A stretch of 22,749 nucleotides of DNA. Origin: Streptomyces albidoflavus. Lineage in GTDB: Bacteria > Actinomycetota > Actinomycetes > Streptomycetales > Streptomycetaceae. The position numbers and the translations under genes were made by a program. Below are positions 1 to 7,574 of this stretch, piece after piece. The notes under the pieces were generated by a model. It saw only the letters and a list, made by a program, of their open reading frames with translations. It had not been told where the DNA came from and did not search any database. Positions within the stretch are counted from its first letter, which is position 1, and every line of letters starts with the position of its first letter. The DNA lies in NCBI RefSeq assembly GCF_000719955.1, contig NZ_JOII01000052.1, positions 1 to 22,749 of the forward strand. Reading direction: 5' to 3'.

Positions 1-27
1 CTGTGGGAGAGTAGGACGCCGCCGAAC
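1..27 (+). rRNA. rrf: 5S ribosomal RNA, 3' end (partial)
   Basis: The window opens inside a 5S rRNA gene. The first 27 bases match the conserved 3' end of actinobacterial 5S rRNA (the GGGAGAGTAGGACGCCGCC block that pairs with the 5' end of the molecule). The rest of the rRNA operon lies to the left of the window. The strong hairpin that follows at 36-84 fits the end of an rRNA operon. The exact 3' end (base 25-28) is inferred from the conserved ending. Confidence 0.9.
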
Positions 28-35
28 TTTCTTTG

Positions 36-84
36 GCCTCGGGCCCTGGAAACCTTGTGTAAACAGGTTTCCGGGGCCCGAGGC
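36..84 (+). terminator. rRNA operon terminator hairpin
   Basis: The 19-base arm at 36-54 and the arm at 66-84 are fully complementary apart from one G-U pair, around an 11-base loop. A short T-containing stretch (86-90) follows. It sits directly after the 5S rRNA and ends the rRNA operon. The stem is symmetrical enough to also stop the convergent minus-strand operon that ends at 124. Confidence 0.88.
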
Positions 85-123
85 ATTTCTGCGTTCAGGG
101 GCTTTTCTGTTGTCGGCTGAGGG

Positions 124-1431
124 TTAGAGCTTTCCTGCGGCCTTGGCCGACAGGTAGGCGTCGGCGAGTGCGGAAGCCAGATCGGCAGGTGGTGCGTCGA
201 CCACCGTGACACCGCGTCGGCGGAGCAGGCCTGCCGTGCGGTCGCGTTCGGCCTGTGCCTTATGCGCGGCAGCTGCCTGGTAGACCTTCTCTACCGTGCC
301 TCGGGCCGCCGCCATCTCCGCAAGCCTCGGGTCGGCGACGGAGGCTACAAGGAGCGTGTGGCGGTCGAGGACGCGGCCGAGGACGGGCAGAAGCCCTTCC
401 TCGACGGGGGTGGCGTCGAGCGTGGTGAGCAGTACCACCAGGGCCTTGCGGGGAGTGTTCCGCAGGATCTCGGCTGCCAGGCCCCGGGTGTCGGTCTCGA
501 CCAGTTGCGGTTCCAGGGAGGCCAGGCCGTCCACCAGGGCCGGCAGGAGCTGGGGTGCGGCCTTCCCTCTCACCTGTGCGCGGAGTTCGCGGTCGAAGGC
601 CAGGAGGTCGACGCGGTCGCCCGCGCGAGAAGCCAGGGCGGCGAGGAGCAGGGCGGCGTCCATGGCTGCGTCCAGTCGTGGCGCGTTTCCCACGCGTCCC
701 GCCGACGTGCGGCCGGTGTCGAGCACGATCAGCACGCGGCGGTCGCGTTCGGGGCGCCAGGTACGCACGGCGACTTCGGAACGTCGGGCGGTCGCGCGCC
801 AGTCGATGGACCGGGTGTCGTCACCCGGAACGTACCTGCGCAGACTGTCGAACTCGGTGCCCTCGCCCCTGCCGAGCGCGCTGGTCCGCCCGTCCAGCTC
901 GCGCAGGCGGGCTGTCTTCGCAGCGAGCAGGCGGCGGCTGTGGAACGGTGGCAGGACGCGGAGGCTGCCAGGAACGCGGTGCGTCGCCTGGCGGGAGACG
1001 AGCCCCAGCGGTCCGTACGAGCGGACGGTGACGCTGTGTGCGACGGCTTCGCCCCTGCGCGTGGGGCGGAGTTGGGTATGGAGCTCGCGGGTTCCGCCGG
1101 CGGGCACGTCGACTCGGTGCCGGGCGGCGTCGGTGGCCCCCGGCACGGCGTTGCTGGGCGGCCAGGCGTCGCGGAGCAGTGCCCGCAGGGGCCGTGACGA
1201 GGTGTTGGTGAGCTGGAGGCTGGTCTCCGCCATCTCGCCCTGTCGAATGTGTGTGTCACCAGATCGGGTGAAACGGAGCTTTCGTACTGGCGCGGCAAGG
1301 GCGTAGTCGCACATCATTGCGACAGCGAGGGGGGAGTTGACGGCGGCAACCCCCAGCCAGCTGGGTTCGAGCAAAGCGACGGGGAGGGAGCCGAGAGCAG
1401 CTAGGAGTGCGGTGCGTCCGGTGAGTGCCAT
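124..1431 (-). CDS. DUF58 domain-containing protein
   Basis: A 435-residue protein of the DUF58 family, normally encoded beside MoxR ATPases. Two hydrophobic segments lie at the N terminus (about residues 5-22 and 24-46), followed by an extracytoplasmic or linker part. The DUF58 signature with RRYVPGDD and SIDW is at about 194-211. A von Willebrand A-like core follows, with a metal-site-like DTGRTS at 238-243. The ATG at 1431 lies 12 bases after the MoxR stop, preceded by a GAAGG ribosome binding site, so it is the last gene of the operon. Family knowledge suggests a MoxR-VWA chaperone-like pair that matures or assembles protein complexes; the target is unknown. It ends with TAA at 124, facing the rRNA operon. 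Confidence 0.9.
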   Translation of the reverse strand: MALTGRTALLAALGSLPVALLEPSWLGVAAVNSPLAVAMMCDYALAAPVRKLRFTRSGDTHIRQGEMAETSLQLTNTSSRPLRALLRDAWPPSNAVPGATDAARHRVDVPAGGTRELHTQLRPTRRGEAVAHSVTVRSYGPLGLVSRQATHRVPGSLRVLPPFHSRRLLAAKTARLRELDGRTSALGRGEGTEFDSLRRYVPGDDTRSIDWRATARRSEVAVRTWRPERDRRVLIVLDTGRTSAGRVGNAPRLDAAMDAALLLAALASRAGDRVDLLAFDRELRAQVRGKAAPQLLPALVDGLASLEPQLVETDTRGLAAEILRNTPRKALVVLLTTLDATPVEEGLLPVLGRVLDRHTLLVASVADPRLAEMAAARGTVEKVYQAAAAHKAQAERDRTAGLLRRRGVTVVDAPPADLASALADAYLSAKAAGKL

Positions 1432-1443
1432 GGTCCGTCGCCT

Positions 1444-2424
1444 TCACCGAGGGACGGGGACGCGGGCGAGGAGAGAAGTGAGGACCGCGTCGGGGGTGAC
1501 GCCTTCCATCTCGGCCTCCGGGCGGAGTTGGACACGGTGTCGCAGGGTGGGAAGGGCGAGAGCCTTCACGTCGTCAGGGATGACGTAGTCACGGCCGGTC
1601 AGCCAGGCCCAGGCGCGTGCGGTGGAGAGAAGAGCGGTGGCGCCGCGAGGTGAGGCGCCGAGGGAGAGCGACGGGGAGTCGCGGGTGGCCCGGCAGACGT
1701 CGACGATGTACGCGGCGATCTCGGGGGAGACAGAAGTGCCGGCGACTGCTGAGCGGGCAGCGTCGAGCTGGGCGGGGCCGGCGACCGGGTGCAGACCGGC
1801 GGCGGACAGATCACGTGGGTCGAATCCCCGCGCATGACGTGAGAGCAGGGCGATCTCATCGTCCCTCGGCGGGAGCGAGACGTTCAGCTTCAGAAGGAAC
1901 CGGTCCAGCTGGGCTTCGGGCAGGGGGTACGTGCCCTCGTACTCCACCGGGTTCTGCGTGGCGGCGACCAGGAACGGTTCGGGGAGGTGGCGGGCGGTTC
2001 CGTCGACAGTCACCTGTCTTTCCTCCATGGCCTCCAGCAGGGATGCCTGCGTCTTCGGAGGCGTGCGGTTGATCTCGTCGGCGAGCAGGAGGTTGGTGAA
2101 GACCGGGCCGGGCTGGAAGGAGAACTCCGACGTGCGGGCGTCGAAGACGAGGGAACCGGTGACGTCGCTGGGCATCAGGTCCGGCGTGAACTGGACGCGT
2201 TTCGTCTCCAGTTCGACCGCCGCCGCCAAGGCGCGCACCAGCAGGGTCTTGGCGACACCGGGGGCGCCCTCCAGCAGGACGTGACCGCGGCAGAGAAGAG
2301 CGATGACCAGCCCGGTGACGACCGGGTCCTGGCCGACCACGGCCTTCCCGATCTCGGCGCGTACCGCTTCGAGAGCGGCGCGGGCCTCCGCGGCCCCGTC
2401 TGCGTCGGGCGTCGGTGCGCTCAT
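1444..2424 (-). CDS. MoxR-family AAA+ ATPase
   Basis: A 326-residue AAA+ ATPase of the MoxR family. The Walker A motif GAPGVAKT is at residues 53-60, the Walker B motif with LLADEINR at about 113-120, and the sensor region VAATQNPVEYEGTYPLPEAQ follows with the conserved LDRF. The frame is open far upstream, but the start is the ATG at 2424: it overlaps the stop of the DUF4350 gene (2421-2423) as ATGA, and the protein then has the usual MoxR length. It is cytoplasmic and acts by ATP hydrolysis, probably with the VWA-like DUF58 partner next door. The four-base overlap implies translational coupling. Confidence 0.93.
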   Translation of the reverse strand: MSAPTPDADGAAEARAALEAVRAEIGKAVVGQDPVVTGLVIALLCRGHVLLEGAPGVAKTLLVRALAAAVELETKRVQFTPDLMPSDVTGSLVFDARTSEFSFQPGPVFTNLLLADEINRTPPKTQASLLEAMEERQVTVDGTARHLPEPFLVAATQNPVEYEGTYPLPEAQLDRFLLKLNVSLPPRDDEIALLSRHARGFDPRDLSAAGLHPVAGPAQLDAARSAVAGTSVSPEIAAYIVDVCRATRDSPSLSLGASPRGATALLSTARAWAWLTGRDYVIPDDVKALALPTLRHRVQLRPEAEMEGVTPDAVLTSLLARVPVPR

Positions 2425-3623
2425 GACGTGCGTACCTCTCTTTCGAGGGCGTCGAGTTGGTCGGCGAGCCGGACCAGACCGGCATCGTCGGTCGGGGCCG
2501 GGCCGAAGAGGAGAGAAGCAGGGTCCTGGCCGGGGGTTCGGCCCTTCAGGAGGGCGGTGAGGGCCGGCAGGAGCACTTCGGGGGCGTCGGCGTCCGCTGC
2601 CGCTACGCCGGTGAGTTCGGCGAGGCGGGCGCGGGAGGCTCCGCGCAGCAGGGCGGCCGCCTGGTCGCGGGCGTCCGCCCGGTGGTACAGGCGAGCCCGG
2701 CCCTCTGTCGTCTCCGAGGCCCGTACGACGACGGGCAGGTCCTCGCTGACGACGGGGCCCAGGCGGCGGCCGCGCCAGATCGCCGCCAGGACCGCGGCGA
2801 AACAGAGTTGCAGGGTGGCCCAGCGCCAGCCGTCGGGGACCAGTTCGAGGAAGCCGCGGGGTTCCTCCGGCGCGGCGGATGCGTCGGGCGAGGAGGGGAG
2901 GTACCAGAGCAGGTGCCGGCGGGAGCCGAGGAGTTGGAGCGCGAGGGAGGCGTTGCCGTGTTCGTCGAGCCGGTCGTTGTGCAGGATGTCCGAGGAGCCG
3001 AGGAGGACCGTCTCGGGCACTCCCGAGGTGCCTTCCGTGGCGGGCGCCCGGCCGGGGAGGCGGAGCAAGGAGGGCAGGCCGTCGGAGGGGTAGCAGCGTT
3101 CGGCCCCGGACGCGTCGGTGGAGTAGCGCAGACCTCCGACGTCGGCGGTGCCCGCGCGCTGTGCGGCCGGGAACGCGCAGGCCGGGGCGATGGCCGACCG
3201 CTCGGCCGGGGGCCTTGCCTCGGTGCCCGGCGCGAGTCCGGTGAGGGAGGACGATCCTGGGGCCACGAGCACGAGGCGGGCGTCCGCCTCGGCCGCGGTG
3301 GAGCGCAGGGCCGACTGCTGCTCGCCGGTGAGCCGGTCGGGGACGGTGACCAGCAGGGTGGTGTCCGGGCCTGCCCGCTCGCGGAGAGCGGTGAGGGAGT
3401 CGACCGGCTGTACCCGGATGCCGTCGTGAGCGAGGAGGGCGGCCAGAGCCCGGCTGCCCCGCGGATCGTAGGAGGAGGGGTCCAGTTCGCCGCTCTCGTC
3501 GCCCTGTTGGAGAGCGGCCAGGGTGATCCCGGCCACCACGATGAGCAGCACGGCGAGCAGGACGCCGCGAGAGCGCACCCACAGCGGGGAAAGGCGAGAC
3601 GAGACCGGGGCGGGGCTGGTCAT
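2421..3623 (-). CDS. DUF4350 domain-containing membrane protein
   Basis: A 400-residue protein with an N-terminal membrane helix (about residues 19-38, GVLLAVLLIVVAGITLAAL) and a second hydrophobic helix in the C-terminal half (around WATLQLCFAAVLAAIW). The DUF4350 domain between them (YDPRGSRALAALLAHDGIRV onward) probably lies outside the membrane. DUF4350 is regularly found in MoxR/DUF58/DUF4129 operons of actinobacteria; its biochemical role is unknown. The ATG at 3623 overlaps the DUF4129 stop (3620-3622) as ATGA, and its own stop overlaps the MoxR start in the same way. Confidence 0.88.
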   Translation of the reverse strand: MTSPAPVSSRLSPLWVRSRGVLLAVLLIVVAGITLAALQQGDESGELDPSSYDPRGSRALAALLAHDGIRVQPVDSLTALRERAGPDTTLLVTVPDRLTGEQQSALRSTAAEADARLVLVAPGSSSLTGLAPGTEARPPAERSAIAPACAFPAAQRAGTADVGGLRYSTDASGAERCYPSDGLPSLLRLPGRAPATEGTSGVPETVLLGSSDILHNDRLDEHGNASLALQLLGSRRHLLWYLPSSPDASAAPEEPRGFLELVPDGWRWATLQLCFAAVLAAIWRGRRLGPVVSEDLPVVVRASETTEGRARLYHRADARDQAAALLRGASRARLAELTGVAAADADAPEVLLPALTALLKGRTPGQDPASLLFGPAPTDDAGLVRLADQLDALEREVRTS

Positions 3624-4312
3624 GGGCGCCCTGCCGGGGTCCGTGCGGTGTCGGCCGGTTTCGCGCGGCGGAGGGCTGCGTCCAGAGCGGTGAGGCGGCG
3701 GTACGTCGTGTGGTCGGCGGTGCGGCCGCCGTACGTGGTCTCGTCGAAGGCCCGCGCGGCGTCGCGCAGGGCGTCGCTGTGGCCGGGCAGGACGAGGGCT
3801 GCCGCTGCGGCGGCCTCGTCGGCGGTGCGCCCGGGATGCGGGCTGAGGAGGCCGCGCTCCTCCAGGGAGCGGACCAGGGCACGCATCGTCTCCTGCACCG
3901 CGCCGTTCCAGTCGTGGTCCAGGGCGTACGCCTCGGCCTGGGCGCGGTGTTCGGCGGCGGTGCGCGGGTGGGCGTCGAAGACTGCGGCGGACGGGGTGGA
4001 GGCGCGGGCGGTACGGCCCAGGCGCAGGCGAAAGGCGACGGCCAGCGCGATCAGGGCGAGGACGATCACGGTCACGCCGATGCCGCCGCCGGGTGTGGCA
4101 CCGGCGGCGGCGTCGAAGAGGTTTTGGACCCAGTCCCAGAAGGTGGTCCAGGCTCTCTGGAGCAGGTTCGGGTCGTGTTCGTGGTACCGGGGATCGGAGA
4201 GTTCCCGGCGGGCTGCTTCCCGGGCCGGGTCGCGGTCCCAGGACGCTGGCGGCCCGCCCTCACCGTGCGCGGCGGCGGCCGGGACCGCCCAGACATCCCC
4301 CCGCCAGGTCAC
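3620..4312 (-). CDS. DUF4129 domain-containing protein
   Basis: A 230-residue protein with one membrane helix (about residues 78-94, GVTVIVLALIALAVAF). The C-terminal cytoplasmic part contains the DUF4129 pattern: AEAYALDHDWNGAVQETMRA, then ERGLLSPHPGRTADE, then FDETTYGGR. The start is GTG at 4312, because the nearby ATG at 4317 is followed within two codons by a stop. The gap to the upstream stop is only 4 bases. Family context places it in the membrane-bound MoxR system, of unknown substrate. Confidence 0.88.
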   Translation of the reverse strand: MTWRGDVWAVPAAAAHGEGGPPASWDRDPAREAARRELSDPRYHEHDPNLLQRAWTTFWDWVQNLFDAAAGATPGGGIGVTVIVLALIALAVAFRLRLGRTARASTPSAAVFDAHPRTAAEHRAQAEAYALDHDWNGAVQETMRALVRSLEERGLLSPHPGRTADEAAAAAALVLPGHSDALRDAARAFDETTYGGRTADHTTYRRLTALDAALRRAKPADTARTPAGRP

Positions 4313-4316
4313 CGCA

Positions 4317-5597
4317 TCAGCTCCCGGAGGCGGACGGCGGCGGGCTCTCCTGGCTCTGCGTGGCGGCGGCCCTCGTCAGTTCGACGTCGAGGGCCTCGCG
4401 GCGGATGCGCTGGTCGATGTAGAGCAGCACGGTCACGCCCGCCACGATCGGCAGCGTCAGCATGGCGCCGATCACCGAGCCGACGCCGGTGATGATCAGG
4501 TACGTCCAGCCGAAGTTGGTGACGACCATCTCGTCGAGGGCGCTCGCTCCGCTCTCACCGGTGATGACGGCGGCCACCCGGGAGAAGGGCAGGAGGATGA
4601 CCGACGACACGATCATCACGAGGAGCTGCGCCAGCAACTGGATGCCGAAGACGCGCCACCACGAGCCCCGGACCAGCTTCGCCGACCGGCGCATGGCCTT
4701 GACGACGCCCTGCTTCTCCAGCATCAGCGCGGCCGAGGAGAGGGAGAAGCGGATCGTGAGCCAGACGGCCACGCCGGCTCCCCCGAGCGCTCCGAGGGCC
4801 AGCAGCGCGGCCGCGCCCTCCGAACCGGAAACCATACCGAGGAGTACACCGGGCACCATCGCGACGGTCACGACGCCGATGGCGATCAGGGGCAGCAGCA
4901 GTGTCAGGCCGGCGAGCCGGGCCAACTGCGGACGGGCATCGCGCCAGGCGTCGGAGAGCGACACCGGCTTCCCGAGCACGGCCCTGCTCGTCACCATGGT
5001 CAGCAGAGCGGTCGCCACGATGGTGCCGAGCAGCGAGACGAGCAGCACGAGGCCCGAGTCCAGCAGCGCGCCGCGCATGGCGGAGAGGAGTTCGTCGGTC
5101 GTCGCCGAGGGGTCCTCGAGCGCCGCGACGTCGACGGAATCGCGCAGCACGAAGCGCTGCAACAGGATCAGCACCACCTGCGTCGCCACCGCGATCATCA
5201 GCGATATGCCGAGCACGGTGCGCCAGTGCGTACGGAGCGTGGCGACGGCACCGTCGAGGATCTCGCCCACCCCGAGCGGGCGCAGCGGGATCACCCCGGG
5301 CTTGGCCGCGGCGGGAGGCTGGGTCCAGCCGCCACCGCCCCAGCCACCGCCGGACGGGGGCGTCCGGTCACCGCTCTCCGCACGGGTGCGGCGCCCGCCC
5401 CCGCTGTCACCGGCGCCGGAGCCTGTCGTCCCGGGGGCCGACCACTGGCCCGGAGGCGGCTGCTCCTTGGACCACTTCGACGGAGAGGCGCCGGGGCCGG
5501 TGCCCTCCGCTCCCTCCGGCGTCGCGCCCTCGTGGTCGCGGTCACGGTCGTCCGAGGGGCCAGGTCCGGGCGCTGCCCAGCCCGGAGTGTCGTTCAT
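4317..5597 (-). CDS. Multi-pass membrane protein, glycerophosphoryl diester phosphodiesterase membrane-domain-like
   Basis: First gene of the minus-strand operon, 426 residues. The N-terminal 110 or so residues are disordered and rich in Pro, Gly and Ser (GGGWGGGGW near the end). About six hydrophobic helices follow, with the motif RPLGVGEILDGAVATLR just before the first. This layout matches actinobacterial proteins named for a GDPD membrane domain; there is no phosphodiesterase catalytic domain, so an enzyme role is not supported. The frame is open to 5930, but the start at 5597 is chosen because GAAGGAGC lies just upstream of it; an ATG at 5648 is a less likely alternative. The role is unknown; it is probably the membrane platform of the MoxR operon. 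Confidence 0.82.
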   Translation of the reverse strand: MNDTPGWAAPGPGPSDDRDRDHEGATPEGAEGTGPGASPSKWSKEQPPPGQWSAPGTTGSGAGDSGGGRRTRAESGDRTPPSGGGWGGGGWTQPPAAAKPGVIPLRPLGVGEILDGAVATLRTHWRTVLGISLMIAVATQVVLILLQRFVLRDSVDVAALEDPSATTDELLSAMRGALLDSGLVLLVSLLGTIVATALLTMVTSRAVLGKPVSLSDAWRDARPQLARLAGLTLLLPLIAIGVVTVAMVPGVLLGMVSGSEGAAALLALGALGGAGVAVWLTIRFSLSSAALMLEKQGVVKAMRRSAKLVRGSWWRVFGIQLLAQLLVMIVSSVILLPFSRVAAVITGESGASALDEMVVTNFGWTYLIITGVGSVIGAMLTLPIVAGVTVLLYIDQRIRREALDVELTRAAATQSQESPPPSASGS

Positions 5598-5734
5598 CGT
5601 CGCTCCTTCACGGTGCCCGCGCGGTCGCGGCGGCCGGTTGTCAGCCATGGTCCCACGGGCGCGTCCGGTACTGACCGGCCCCCATCGCGGTCCACGCCTT
5701 CTTTTGTCGGGTGTCCACAGGGCAGACTGAACGG

Positions 5735-6880
5735 ATGGCTGATCAGTGCACACGAGGTTCCGCGGACATACCGGACTCGATTCCCGCCCTCCGATGGGAG
5801 GAGCCGCCTGAGGGGCCCGTGCTGGTGCTGCTCGACCAGACACGGTTGCCCGGCGAGGAGAGCGAGCTGGCCTGCACCGACGCTCCCGCCCTGGTCGATG
5901 CGATCCGGACACTGGCGGTCCGGGGCGCACCGCTCCTGGGCATCGCGGGCGCCTACGGGGTCGCGCTCGCTGCCGCCCGCGGCTTCGACGTCGCCGACGC
6001 GGCGCGGATGCTGGCCGCGGCGCGGCCCACCGCGGTCAACCTCGCACGCGGAGTCCGAAGAGCCCAGGAGGCCCACGCGGCGGCGGCCGCCGCGGGCGGG
6101 AACGAGCGGGCGGCCGCTGCCGCCGCCCTCGCCGCCGCCCAGGCCCTGCACCGGGAGGACGCCGAGGGCAGCCGGCGCATGGCCCGGGAAGGGCTGGCGC
6201 TCCTCGACGAGCTGGTTCCCGGCGGGCAGCACCGCCTGCTCACCCACTGCAACACCGGGGCCCTGGTCTCCGGGGGCGAGGGGACCGCGTTCGCGGTGGC
6301 CCTGGCCGCGCACCGGGAGGGGAAGCTCCGCCGCCTGTGGGTCGACGAGACGCGGCCGCTGCTGCAGGGCGCGCGGCTCACCGCCTACGAGGCCGCACGG
6401 CACGGAATGCCGTACACCCTGCTCACCGACAGCGCCGCGGGCTCGCTCTTCGCGGCGGGGGAGGTGGATGCCGTGCTGATCGGTGCCGATCGGATAGCGG
6501 CGGACGGTTCGGTGGCGAATAAGGTGGGGAGCTATCCGCTCGCCGTGCTGGCGCGCTACCACCACGTGCCGTTCATCGTGGTCGCGCCGGTGACGACGAT
6601 CGACATGGACACCCCGGACGGGGCGGCCATCGAGGTCGAGCAGCGGAGCGGTCACGAGGTGACGGAGGCGATCTCGCCGTCGGGGCGTGGCGTCGGCGGG
6701 GAAGCGGGCGGCGGTGTGCCGATCGCTCCCCTGGGGACGCAGGCGTACAACCCGGCGTTCGATGTGACGCCTCCGGAACTGGTGACCGCCGTGGTGACCG
6801 AATGGGGCGTGGTCTCGCCCGTGACCGAAGGGGCGTTGGAGCAGCTGTGCGCCAGGTCACGCCAGGTATCGATGAGCTAA
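5735..6880 (+). CDS. mtnA: S-methyl-5-thioribose-1-phosphate isomerase
   Basis: This enzyme of the methionine salvage pathway converts 5-methylthioribose-1-phosphate to 5-methylthioribulose-1-phosphate in the cytoplasm. The 381-residue protein shows the family landmarks: AVRGAPLLGIAGAYG at about 61-75, the catalytic cysteine in THCNTGALVSGGEGT (Cys172), and the catalytic aspartate in GADRIAADGSVANK (Asp252). An alanine-rich segment lies at about 113-136. ATG at 5735 is preferred over the in-frame GTG at 5711, because the MADQ start fits the homologues I recall; no strong ribosome binding site is seen for either. It is divergent from the membrane-protein operon and ends 15 bases before mtrA, so read-through into mtrA is likely. 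Confidence 0.92.
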   Translation: MADQCTRGSADIPDSIPALRWEEPPEGPVLVLLDQTRLPGEESELACTDAPALVDAIRTLAVRGAPLLGIAGAYGVALAAARGFDVADAARMLAAARPTAVNLARGVRRAQEAHAAAAAAGGNERAAAAAALAAAQALHREDAEGSRRMAREGLALLDELVPGGQHRLLTHCNTGALVSGGEGTAFAVALAAHREGKLRRLWVDETRPLLQGARLTAYEAARHGMPYTLLTDSAAGSLFAAGEVDAVLIGADRIAADGSVANKVGSYPLAVLARYHHVPFIVVAPVTTIDMDTPDGAAIEVEQRSGHEVTEAISPSGRGVGGEAGGGVPIAPLGTQAYNPAFDVTPPELVTAVVTEWGVVSPVTEGALEQLCARSRQVSMS

Positions 6881-6895
6881 TGGGATGATGTCGTA

Positions 6896-7573
6896 ATGAA
6901 GGGACGCGTTCTCGTCGTCGACGACGACACCGCATTGGCGGAAATGCTCGGGATTGTGCTGCGCGGTGAAGGCTTCGAACCCTCGTTCGTCGCTGACGGC
7001 GACAAGGCTCTCGCTGCCTTCCGTGAGACCAAGCCGGACCTGGTGCTTCTCGACCAGATGCTGCCTGGCCGCGACGGAATCGAAGTGTGCCGCCTGATCA
7101 GGGCGGAGTCCGGTGTGCCGATCGTCATGCTCACAGCCAAGAGCGACACGGTGGACGTGGTGGTCGGACTGGAGTCCGGCGCCGACGACTACATCGTGAA
7201 GCCGTTCAAGCCCAAGGAGCTGGTCGCCCGTATCCGGGCGCGCCTGCGCAGGTCGGAGGAGCCGGCTCCGGAGCAGCTCACCATCGGTGACCTCGTCATC
7301 GACGTCGCCGGGCACTCGGTGAAGCGGGACGGCCAGTCCATCGCGCTGACGCCGCTCGAGTTCGACCTGCTGGTGGCGCTGGCCCGTAAGCCGTGGCAGG
7401 TCTTCACCCGGGAGGTCCTCCTGGAGCAGGTGTGGGGGTACCGGCACGCCGCCGACACCCGGCTGGTCAACGTGCACGTTCAGCGGTTGCGTTCCAAGGT
7501 CGAGCGTGACCCGGAGCGCCCCGAGATCGTGGTGACCGTGCGCGGGGTCGGCTACAAGGCCGGACCGAGCTGA
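6896..7573 (+). CDS. mtrA: Two-component response regulator MtrA
   Basis: An OmpR/PhoB-type DNA-binding response regulator of 225 residues. The receiver domain has the acidic pocket Asp9-Asp11 and the phospho-acceptor Asp53. The motif IVMLTAKSD carries the conserved Thr, and YIVKPFKPKEL the conserved Lys. The C-terminal winged helix (about 130-223) includes LTPLEFDLLVALA, EVLLEQVWGY and the ending TVRGVGYKAG. In Streptomyces and mycobacteria, MtrA with MtrB controls cell-envelope, division and developmental genes. ATG at 6896; mtrB follows after one base. Residue 54 is Gln in LLDQMLPG, where I recall Leu in close homologues. Confidence 0.96.
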   Translation: MKGRVLVVDDDTALAEMLGIVLRGEGFEPSFVADGDKALAAFRETKPDLVLLDQMLPGRDGIEVCRLIRAESGVPIVMLTAKSDTVDVVVGLESGADDYIVKPFKPKELVARIRARLRRSEEPAPEQLTIGDLVIDVAGHSVKRDGQSIALTPLEFDLLVALARKPWQVFTREVLLEQVWGYRHAADTRLVNVHVQRLRSKVERDPERPEIVVTVRGVGYKAGPS

Positions 7574-7574
7574 G

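Noticed and set aside
2457..6479. A 1340-codon open frame on the plus strand across the MoxR operon and mtnA
   Set aside because: It runs antisense to five well-supported genes and has no recognisable domain; it is a GC-bias shadow of their codon structure.
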